Origin: Guadua angustifolia
Lineage: Eukaryota > Streptophyta > Magnoliopsida > Poales > Poaceae
DNA: 64,000 nt
Assembly (NCBI GenBank): GCA_036346375.1
Contig: CM070508.1
Location: 14,688,852 to 14,752,851 of the forward strand
Direction of reading: 5' to 3'
The translations under genes were made by a program, and so were the position numbers. Under the pieces are notes generated by a model, which saw nothing but the letters and a program-made list of their open reading frames with translations, was not told where the DNA came from and searched no databases. Positions 55,613 through 64,000 of the stretch are shown in pieces. The first letter of the stretch is position 1. Each line of letters starts with the position of its first letter.

Positions 55613-56500
55613 GTATGATTTTTTTTCTTTTCCGGTTCTATAATATGCTAGTGGTATTGCTTGCAGTATGGAGCGGTAACTGCGGCGCCTATATAGCAAT
55701 CGTGGAATCGAGATGATTCTGTCCAAACCTACTAGTAATAGGAGAAATTCTGGAACGATTGCGTTTAAAATTATGGATGGCCCCTGTGCGCATTTTGTGA
55801 GCTTGTGTTGCTTGATGAGTCTCGTAATTTTTCCTCGTTAGCTTTACTTTGTCGGGTCGTTATTATGTGTGACGACTCTCACTCGATGGTTCTGTATATA
55901 TTATGCAATTAGCAATGTTAAAGGGCGGGTGATTCCCAAATCCCAATACTGTTTTCTACCTGGATTTTGTAAAATTGTTGCTGCGGGCTTGTGTATAATG
56001 TGATGTGTGTACTTTGTTGGGAAAAAAGTCATCTTTCTGTGGTTATTTTTTAGTATGATTAGTATACGAGTATAGATTTTTTCCTTTTCATGTTGTATTG
56101 CTATAGATGTCGTTTTATGGTGCATGATGTAGCATATTAGCTTTCTTAAGCCCTTTTGGGGTTATTCAAGTCACCTGTATGCGATAGTAGAAAATGGCTA
56201 TCTTATTTACATGGTAGAGAATGATTGAAATTTAGCACAGGGAACTTGTTTCCATCTTATGGAAGTGGAGTATTGTGTTTAGCAAATCCTATTCATGTTT
56301 GCTTATACGAATTACCTCAATACTTTTACTTATATTTTGCACGAGATATTTTTCTTTTGAAGAACTGTTTTGTTGAAGATTTAGCATTTTATTTGATAAC
56401 CATTTGGTATTATTATATCTCTTTCTTATCTGTTGGGTTAATGAGGAAAAAAAGTAAGTTGATTATGCAACTCCTGATGTTTATATATATGTTTGTGCAG

Positions 56501-57504
56501 AAGGGTCCTATCAAGTTGGACAACTGCATTATTGAGCTTTACAAAGGGTATGTGGCCGCGTCCTCGTTTCATGTTATAAGTAGTTTTTCATGTTTTTATA
56601 ATCAGTACGAAATTTGCTTTATGCAGGGTTGGTGAGTTCTTGAGCCGATACACAAGTGGGAAAATTCCTAATGCATTCAAGCGCATCCCATCGTTGGAGT
56701 CTTTGGGTAGATGTGCTCTGACTAATCGAGCAGAGAATTGGTCTCCTAATGCAAGATATCAAGCAACACGACTCTTCTCTTCAAACATGAATGCAAAGAA
56801 TGCCAGACGATTCTATGAAGCCATATTGCTATCACGGGTTCAGAATGACATAAGGCGTAACAAGAGGCTTCATTTTGCTCTTTACGATCGTTGAAAAATC
56901 CTCTACAAGCCTCGCAGCGTTTTTAAAGGAATTTTAATTCCACTGTCAGTAACACCCTCTTTTACAAGAAAGAATTACTTAGAACACATGGCATATCCGC
57001 TTCCTTTAAATGTGTATCTGGGCTATTAGTATCTCACGTTTCTTTTGGGTGGTTCATGAGCCATTAGCATCTCGCAGATTCCTTTTGGATGGTGCATGAT
57101 TGCATTTCTTACCCGCTAAGTTATATTGTTAAAATTCTAGCAAACTCCAAGTCCAACCCAATAATCTGTGATTCAAAGGAGTCATCTTGTCGATCATGTT
57201 ACCATAGGACTTGAACAATAGCTATTTCCTCTTCAATCTACTACATCTATCGGATCTTGCTTCCTTTTGTCACTCCATAATCTCAAATGGTGACTGCAGA
57301 AAGGGATTGCACTCACGTGAAGCAAGAATTATTGGTAGTATTATCCGAAAGTCACCATTCCTCCACTCCATGCAAGGTTACTTGAATATAGTAAAAATTC
57401 ATGTCCAAGATGGTTGTGGAGTTGATGTCTTATCTCTACCGACATTTTCATGCGATTGTAGCATTAATGAAACTAGCAGAGATGGAGTATTGTGGCACTA
57501 CTAG
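56501..57504 (+). pseudogene. Captured bystin fragment
   Basis: Bystin (yeast Enp1) acts in 40S ribosome maturation. Exon 56501-56547 (LDNCIIELYKG) joins across a GT-AG intron to 56627-56950: VGEFLSRYTSGKIPNAFKRI, ENWSPNARYQATRLFSSNM, FYEAILLSRVQNDIRRNKRL. A stop occurs at about 56892, yet similarity continues in another frame (LYKPRSVFKGILIPL). Further pieces are at about 57290-57380 (LHSREARIIGSIIRK) and 57400-57504 (MKLAEMEYCGTT in a shifted frame). The N-terminal part and the end of the protein are missing. Frame breaks exclude a working protein. Confidence 0.9.
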
Positions 57505-58570
57505 GTAAACTGTGGCACCTTGAAGTCTCTATTCTCGCAGTGCATAAGATTTAAAATTTCCATAATTTTTGCCTGTAAAATTTTATTTTTGTGACTATGC
57601 ATTATGTTTTTGGTCATGAACATTATTAGTTGAATGACTTTTATTTTTGCATATATCAACTGTTGATATAGTATATGGATTAATCATTACGTGATGCGAG
57701 AAAAACCACAGTGGTTTTTACTTTACCTCTCCTTTTGCTTGTGTTTGTCTCGCAAATTTATATAATGTTGCCAAGGGGTTCCTATAGTGGCACTAACATT
57801 TTCCCTCTTGTTACTTTCCAAATAGAGACCACAACACTAGAATTCTGGTTGATTTCACCTATATGGAGCAAACTGCTCATTTAATGATCTACCGCCGTAA
57901 TATTTTCATCTTATGTATGCTTTAAAATTAGGACTTCCTTGTATATACTACTATATTATCCTCATTTTAGCTATCGGATGAGTGTCTAGCTTCTAAAGTA
58001 TTTCATTATGTGAAGGGATGGTTGTTCTGGCAATGCTTGTGTTTCAATTATGTTGTCAAGTCCTTTTGTCATGTAGCATGATGGACTGAAATGTTCGCAT
58101 TGCAATGTGCTACATTAGAAAACACCCGTGTTACACATGCAATGCAATGTCATGTGGCTGCCAACTGCATTGCAATGTGATTTCACTTGCTTGTTATATG
58201 GTTCATATTTTTGTTGCAGTTTTTACTTGTTTTGCATGATTATTGGTGTGACAGCTCCTTAGATCTCGGAGCATAGGACATAGTGCCTCTGTTTACATAA
58301 ATGACCTGCTCATCGTGATTAGTCGTAAGGTTAAGATAAACATCCGAGAAAGCTTACTAGTCGAAGTTATTACAAGTTTACAACTCCACTATATGGTGCT
58401 ATGGAAGGTTTCTAGTTTGGTCAAGTGCTAATGCAGGATACATGGGTATATAGGTTGAATCTTGGATGATCTGTGATGGATCCGACTCGGTGTGCAATTT
58501 TGTATATTTCATAATATTTGATTACCTAATTTTTTTGTGCCGATGTGACTTGTATGTGTGATAGATTCTC
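57505..58570. other. Unassigned sequence between captured fragments
   Basis: AT-rich, no domain recognised. ATTGCAATGTG-like strings recur at 58090-58190. It may be intron or intergenic sequence from captured loci. Confidence 0.35.
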
Positions 58571-58576
58571 GAGTTG

Positions 58577-58760
58577 ATCCATTTTGGTGGGTTGCAGACT
58601 ACTTCGATGGGAAGCCCAAGATCCTTGACGAATTGATTGGTACTATGTATTCACGACGCTTGCTCTTAAATGCAAGACGGGTAGTGGTGATATTGACATG
58701 TCCAAAGTGGTGAAAGCTGATGCTGATGGTGCTATTGTTGGTGCTTCAGGTTTGTCATGG
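58577..58760 (+). pseudogene. Captured exon-like pieces, gene not identified
   Basis: GTTGCAG at about 58599 is followed by DYFDGKPKILDE-like coding text. A second stretch (about 58650-58750) reads FTLALKCKTGSGDIDMSKVV then KADADGAIVGAS. The composition and codon-like bias are those of coding sequence, and it sits among other captured fragments. I do not recognise the protein. Confidence 0.45.
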
Positions 58761-59129
58761 TACTATGATGCAATCTGGACTTTCTTTTGTGGGTGATGGT
58801 GACGTTTAGTTACTGGCAAATCTACGGTTTTTCTACATTGATAGGAGCATGTTGTTCTCAGAAAATAATAAAAAAGAGGCATATTTAAAAGTTAAAGATT
58901 TATTAAGTTGTGAAATAAGCTTCTATGCACAAGTCCACTACCTACTATTTCCACTAACATGTTCTTATCATTGTTGCTGCTACTGAACTATTAAGGCCTT
59001 AGAAAAAAACGTAATTATTGGATGCTATTTGCTTTCTCCGTAGTTGTGGCTGCTCTCTCTCTCTTTCTCTCTCTGGCAAGTGGTCTGTTACTGTGTGAAA
59101 GCTTATGTTCTTCCATTGCAATGATGCAG

Positions 59130-59457
59130 GTTTGCTTTGATACTATCCAAAACTATCACATTGGATGATTTATCGACAGTTCATGTTAGACAGATTGATG
59201 ATGAACCTTGTAGGGTAATTCTCTCCTTCCTTTCCAATATTTGGTCTTGCTACTGGAATGTAATATTCATAATAAATGTAATATTTGTATTTTCGAAAAA
59301 AATAATTAATGTAATATTTCAGGATGAATATGGAAATATTGTTCTCAATCGAGATAATGAGCCTTTGATCCATACTGATGGGACTGGCTTTATATCTCAA
59401 GATTTGGCTCTAAAATGGCCAACAAGTATCTTCAAGGGAAACTTTCTGAAGTCACAT
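59130..59457 (+). pseudogene. Captured RNA-dependent RNA polymerase (RDR) fragment
   Basis: Plant RDRs make double-stranded RNA for silencing. Exon 59130-59214 gives FALILSKTITLDD, then VHVRQIDDEPCR before a GTAATT donor. Exon 59323-59457 gives DEYGNIVLNRDNEPLIHTDG, then TGFISQDLALKWPTSIFKG. This matches the region before the catalytic core in the RDR3/4/5 (gamma) type by my recall of the family. The catalytic motif itself is not present. Both exons are open and their junctions intact. Confidence 0.82.
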
Positions 59458-60341
59458 GTTTGTGCACTTTCTGCTCTCTCCATACACCTTGACAGAATTG
59501 CAAAAGAACTTTAGTTATCATAGATATTTAACTTCATGGACAAATTTTGGGTTCCCCTAATGGTTATTGTTTTGTGAAGTGATGTTATATGAGAACTGAA
59601 TTACTTTATTGGCTATTTGGTCAACACATGTGTACCAAGAAAAAACTTGGATAAACACAGTTCCTTATCTTTAGTATTAAGTAAGGTTCATTTCTCAGTA
59701 GATTTGTTTATACAAGGTAGAATTTATTATGGAACTCATCTGCTTTGAAGCTATTTATCGCTGTGCTTTTTTTTTGTTCCTCCAAAATTAGAATGCATAT
59801 GAAAAGAAAGGAACATCGTGGAAGTCACTCGTACATATGCATGCGTGCACGTGTAAACATAATCATAGATTTATTGTAAAAGTTCATACATATGGGTCAA
59901 GAACTGGCTATTAGGGTGTGTGTGCGTGCGTGCGTGTGTGTGTGTATACCATCTTTTTTGCTTTCTTTCTAGTTGCCAGGCAAAATATCTCTTCTCTTAT
60001 CTTGTTGACATGTTGATTAATTTAATTTACATGGTCCATATATTGGAATTTATCTCACTCGATAACAACAAAGAGAGTGTTTACATAATTCACAAAATCT
60101 GATTTAACACTTATTCACCGCTATTGACCGCTTCATTCTTTGAAAGCGTAAAGATGTTCCAACATCACTTCTCAAACTATTGTAAGTCGAAATCTGCAGC
60201 AGAATTAGAAACTTGGATAATAACATGGTCCCTTGAATCGGTTTCTTCAGATCCCGTGTCTTGATATGGTAGTTCAACTTAGTTATTTTCTATACATCGT
60301 AATTGACTAAATATAATCTGCACTATGATACTTTGTATTCC
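59458..60341. other. Unassigned sequence between captured fragments
   Basis: AT-rich with a GT/GC dinucleotide run at about 59914-59946. No gene recognised. Confidence 0.35.
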
Positions 60342-60398
60342 TTACCGGAGGAGATTGGCTTCCTTCCTAACCTTGATAGGATTCAGATCGATCGTAAC
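60342..60398 (+). pseudogene. Captured LRR receptor-like kinase exon fragment
   Basis: 57 bp reading LPEEIGFLPNLDRIQIDRN, one leucine-rich repeat in the form LPEELGxLPNLxRIQIDxN seen in plant LRR receptor kinases such as At1g06840. The reading loses similarity right after. In such genes single LRRs are often separate small exons, which fits capture of one exon. Confidence 0.7.
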
Positions 60399-61177
60399 CT
60401 TTACTACAAAATAGTCAGCTGGTGTCTGCATTCCTTGTGATAACTTATTCAATCATAATACTTAGAACTTACTTGCAATTTTTCAAAAAGAACTTACTTT
60501 CTCAGAATCGCCATAGCTCTAGTTGTTTAGGTTTAAATCTGGTTTATCCGGATCTCTAGGGCATTATTCTTACCAATAGTAAACCACTAGAAGCTATTGA
60601 TCCATACCTCAAGCTAATATGCTATGGAATTTGAAAAATAGTGTTGTCAGTTAAACTTTTGGGGCTTTTCTACCAATTCTATACCAGAATAATCCATGGA
60701 AAGAAGCAAAGCATGTCATGCATTGAAAGATCCATGCACTGAGTAGCTTTCAGTTTATTTTCTTCACCTTTTTACATGTCTTTGAAATGTCACATTTTGG
60801 AAATTCATACATTCACTTTGCTGTCTAATTAACTACATCTTTTCAAATGATTCCAATACTAGACAATAATAATTTTTCTCTGGAAGTTCAATTCCTCCAT
60901 CTTATGGCAATATCACCACACTTCTGAATTGTAAGTATGAACTCTATCTTGCATTCTTAGCATAGTGCTCAAATGAATTTTAAATCAATGAAGTTATTTG
61001 CATTGTCAGGTCCCACATCAATGGTCTGTTAAAATTTGGCACCCTAGCTTATCCATAACCCACGTAAATACATAATCATGGGCATATTTGAATAAGTTGC
61101 GTACATTCCTCAGATCAATGTACACATCATGGCAAAAGTCACATGCTAATTTTATAGTTTTTTTTTTCAATTTCCAG

Positions 61178-61320
61178 TTTAATCTACACAAGCAAGCTAG
61201 CTATATTGCACAAAAAGATGAGGTTGGCCTTGTGCATTCTTGGAACAGATGTGCTTCGAAGTTACTTAAGGCGCTTGGGCATCATTCAAATGACAACAAA
61301 CTTTTCAAAGAATATCTTGC
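61178..61320 (+). pseudogene. Captured exon-like segment, gene not identified
   Basis: A strong acceptor-like polypyrimidine tract ending TTTCCAG (61171-61177) precedes an open stretch with HKQASYIAQKDEVGLVHSWN and KLLKALGHHS. No family is recognised. Confidence 0.4.
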
Positions 61321-61397
61321 TCGCAATTATTTTAAAAATAAGTGTAAACTAGCTGAATACTTGAATCCCTTCTTAATTATTTTCACTATCTTTACAG

Positions 61398-61572
61398 GCA
61401 TATCGATCATTACGCTAGAGTCATGAAAATAATAACATGGAATAGATCCTTCAGAGGCATGCAAAATGGTGATGATGGGAAGGATGACTTTGAAAATGAT
61501 GAATGGGAGACACCGCAACTGTCATAGATAAAATTTTAGCACTGGGAGAAAAAGCTCTATGATGAAGTGAAG
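61398..61572 (+). pseudogene. Captured DUF632 (NRG2/REL2-like) fragment
   Basis: After a TTTACAG acceptor the frame gives HIDHYARVMKIITWNRSFRG and GKDDFENDEWET, then a frameshift, then ATVIDKILA, another shift, and EKKLYDEVK before a GTGCAT donor. These are hallmark strings of the plant DUF632 domain, found in membrane-associated regulators such as REL2 and NRG2. Two stops (about 61525 and 61539) appear in the first frame. Confidence 0.85.
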
Positions 61573-62233
61573 GTGCATCTCATTCCTCTACTCAAGGAGA
61601 CAGTGATGATGTTTTTGCTTAGCAATTTGGACTTCTATATTCGAATTAGTTTTGAAGAAGTTTTACAATATTTCTCTTGGAACTATTTTGGCAAATGAGA
61701 TGATGCTTGTGTAACTACTTTTTGAAAGCAGATAAAAGTTGATGGGGCAAAACTATCACCTTACATCAAAGAACATTTATGGTTCCACACCAAACAACAT
61801 GCGTAATTAAGTCTCATAGGGTCGTAAAATGATCTGTAGCCTTTTGTGACGTGAAAACTAGCAAGACATTCTGATTTTTATTCTCTTTATTAGAGTAGTA
61901 ATTGAAGAGATCGAGAGGTGTGCCGAGCTCTCATCGATTTCCTTTCGGCCTCCATATGCCAAGTTATCGAGCACAAACTTGTATGTGGGGAGTATCTAAT
62001 CATGTGTTAGTACACTCTGTAGTACTATGATTTAGTTTGTATGCGTAAGTGTTGGGAAATAAATAGCTCGTAACACAACTACAAATAGCGGGTCCCACTA
62101 CTTACGCCAAAGCCTTAGTTCATCTCTTTTTAGTTTGTATGGTTGTGTTGAATGAGATCCATATCGATATATAAATTAATGGGAACGTTGACCTTTTAAT
62201 TAACTAGTTTGTTGCTTGCAATTTTTTGTACAG

Positions 62234-62336
62234 GTACATAACAGTTGATGAGTTGGAAGAAGCTCTGAAGAAGTATGATATGGGTGATGAGACAACAATT
62301 AAAGAAATCATTGCTGAAGTGGATATAGATTATGTT
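62234..62336 (+). pseudogene. Captured calcium-dependent protein kinase EF-hand exon
   Basis: After a TTGTACAG acceptor the exon reads YITVDELEEALKKYDMGDET, then TIKEIIAEVDIDYV, and ends at a GTACGT donor-like site. This is the region joining the third and fourth EF-hands of plant CDPKs. In CDPKs the calcium loop continues as DTDHDGRI; here it reads DIDYV and breaks off. The kinase domain is not in the window. Confidence 0.85.
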
Positions 62337-63640
62337 GTACGTCATTGTGTAGTTTACAAATTGCCGTTAGATGTGTGATTGATTATCTAAGGATCTGCTA
62401 GAATGTCTTCTTTTGGTTTGAGAGATTGATATATATATTATAACTACAAATGTTCTTTTGTCTGCTGAGTGGATGTCCTATTTATAAGAGAGGTCATATC
62501 GAAATTTTGTACATTGTAATGTCGAGATAAGAGGGGATTCCGTAGTCAAAGTTTTCAAGGTTTGTGAAGCTTTTAATATTTTTATGACAGTTTTTCATAT
62601 TTATTTTTTCATCTTGATCTTGACCTGCTATTCGATGTTTTCACATCTACCAATCATGATTATATTTTGATCAAAATTTTCAATGCTTTTGACTTCTTGC
62701 TTATCTAGCTTTCATATAAAGGTGCATATCACCCATGTATGCTATACAAGCCGTAACAAAATGTAGGTACATGTCTTCTGATATTCATGTGATCACATTG
62801 TATTATAAATTGGCAGATCATGCATAAGATTTTAGTAGAAATACTTAAAAGGACTAATGTCAACGATATTAATGGGTTAAGGGACCAAAATTGACAAATG
62901 TTTTTACTCGATGCATTGTGGACGACCCATTCATAAAGCTCTGGTATAAGTTGGACATGACATTCAATGTTCCTCGTGCCAACACATACTTTTTGATTTC
63001 TGTCAAGGATGGTCAGAAAGTGCACTCGAAAACTCTGTTTTGATCGATCTGTTTGTAAACCTTCTTAAAGATGAGCTAAATGAGGTCCTCTATCGTGGGT
63101 ATTTTTGAATTTGTAAAACTATTATTATGAGCTTATGGTCCAAATTTCTGTTCTTATGTCTGCGTTGCACATAACATTTACCTTTCTCGACTCATTTTTC
63201 TCTCATCTGTAATTGTTTTTTCTACCATGGTGCTGCTAATATTTGTTCACTATTAAACCAAATTTAACGATGGTGAGATTTATAACCGATGTGGCTTAAA
63301 TGGGAAGTTCCACCATTAGTTGGATATCTGCGGTGCATCCAAATAACATCTAAGCATAAGGCTCAAGAGTTTTATCCCTAGAATTTTTGCAAAGTTTCTT
63401 TTCACTCACTGAAGCCTCGATGTAGTAAACAATGGTGCAACTTAGCCACCTCATGTGGATTATTTCAGTTGTTAGTTGTCTTGCTTCTCGGATCGATGTC
63501 ATAGAATGACTCATCTTCCCATTCCCTCTTTTTGGTAATTGCTATTTTATTGACTGTTATTAATTGCCTTGACCTATCTCGAGTTTTTACAATTAGTTTT
63601 ATGATTCTCTCGGGCTTATGTTGCTAAACCGAGACTTCAT
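62337..63640. other. Unassigned sequence between captured fragments
   Basis: AT-rich, with short open frames only. I recognise no gene, RNA or element termini. Confidence 0.35.
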
Positions 63641-63650
63641 TATCTGTTGT

Positions 63651-63845
63651 CGGTAGCAACATTGAGCTAAAGGTTTACGATTATAACGCCAAGTCGCCCA
63701 TCCTGCCGTCCAACATCTTGGCCGCTTTGTGTCCATTGTATGTTTTTTCAGATTTAAAGGCACTACTTTGTAGAACTGTGATTCCTAGGAGAATGGGCAC
63801 GATGAACTACCTAGCCTACGATAGAATTCAAATACCCATAGCAGG
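63651..63845 (+). pseudogene. Captured exon-like segments, gene not identified
   Basis: GTCGGTAG at about 63656 is followed by SNIELKVYDYNAKSPILPSN; a GTATGT donor-like site follows near 63737. A TTTTTCAG acceptor-like site at about 63751 leads to LCRTVIPRRMGTMNYLAYDR and IQIPIA before GTTTTGA. The composition is exon-like. No protein family recognised. Confidence 0.42.
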
Positions 63846-64000
63846 TTTTGATATTCTGTTAGTCTACATATAGCTCTTTGCTGCTATTGTATCATCGAAA
63901 ATGATTAAAAAGACTGAAACCAGTTGACATTGGGATGTGTTTTTGTTCTCCAGTGCTTTTTTAGTTCACGTTTCTAAATCTGTTTGTTCCTTTTCTTTCT

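Larger units (their letters stand above)
54851..64000 (+). mobile_element. CACTA (En/Spm) transposon left end with gene-capture region, open at window end
   Basis: Starts with CACTACAAGAAA, the terminus of grass CACTA elements. Within the next 210 bp come repeated subterminal motifs in both orientations (CCCACGAATTTA, AAATTCGTCGGTT, AAATTCGTGGG). Behind them are pieces of at least six unrelated host genes, all on the plus strand. No TNPD/TNPA transposase and no matching CTTGTAGTG end were seen before 64000, so the element is either longer than the window or truncated. The start is firm; the extent to 64000 is inference. A Helitron nested inside is an alternative source of the captured pieces. 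Confidence 0.65.

Noticed and set aside
62729..63025. 98-codon minus-strand frame in the capture region
   Set aside because: No domain, AT-rich codon use, opposite in direction to all identified captured fragments.

Overview
This is nuclear DNA from a grass (Poaceae). The evidence is dense short-intron genes with GT-AG splicing, grass-type MITEs (Tourist, Stowaway, MULE-derived), Ty1-copia and Ty3-gypsy chromovirus retrotransposons, a CACTA transposon end, and a decayed plastid DNA insert with grass-like rrn16-trnI-trnA sequence. I cannot name the species from sequence alone.

Three host genes look intact on the + strand. (1) A plastid-division FtsZ2 gene, 6197-10077, has seven coding exons and encodes 473 aa. 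(2) A syntaxin-6 N-domain, tail-anchored protein gene, 11578-25478, has five coding exons and encodes 335 aa. Its fourth intron is about 10 kb because it holds a complete gypsy element (15784-21118) and a 2.8-kb plastid insert (22455-25296). (3) A GPI-anchored GH17 beta-1,3-glucanase gene, 43884-46621, has three exons and encodes 390 aa. A fourth gene-like unit, a non-photosynthetic-type ferredoxin at about 34300-34769, is broken. One of its two lesions has the form of a hAT-transposon excision footprint.

Layout: 1-4731, minus-strand copia element (left LTR cut by the window edge); 4732-6196, spacer and FtsZ2 5' region; 6197-10380, FtsZ2; 10712-11109, MULE-type MITE with 9-bp TSD; 11578-25478, the syntaxin-like gene with its inflated introns; 26640-28386, a cluster of four MITE or foldback elements; 28684-34045, minus-strand gypsy chromovirus with 5-bp TSD; 34046-34770, ferredoxin pseudogene; 35000-42500, an old LTR unit carrying a hAT element, a nearly perfect MULE hairpin and a solo LTR; 43700-46700, the glucanase gene; 44772-45136, a Tourist MITE in its first intron; 47550-54850, further MITEs, a MULE-like element with internal tandem repeats, a minisatellite and duplicated non-coding blocks.

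From 54851 to the window end, sequence starting with a CACTA terminus and subterminal repeats carries same-orientation fragments of at least six unrelated host genes. These are a Ubc13-type E2, bystin, an RNA-dependent RNA polymerase, an LRR receptor kinase, a DUF632 protein and a calcium-dependent protein kinase. Several keep splice-site-like borders, and several contain stops or frameshifts. This chimeric gene-capture region is the most notable structure in the window. Its 3' terminus lies outside the window, so element class and extent remain partly inferred.
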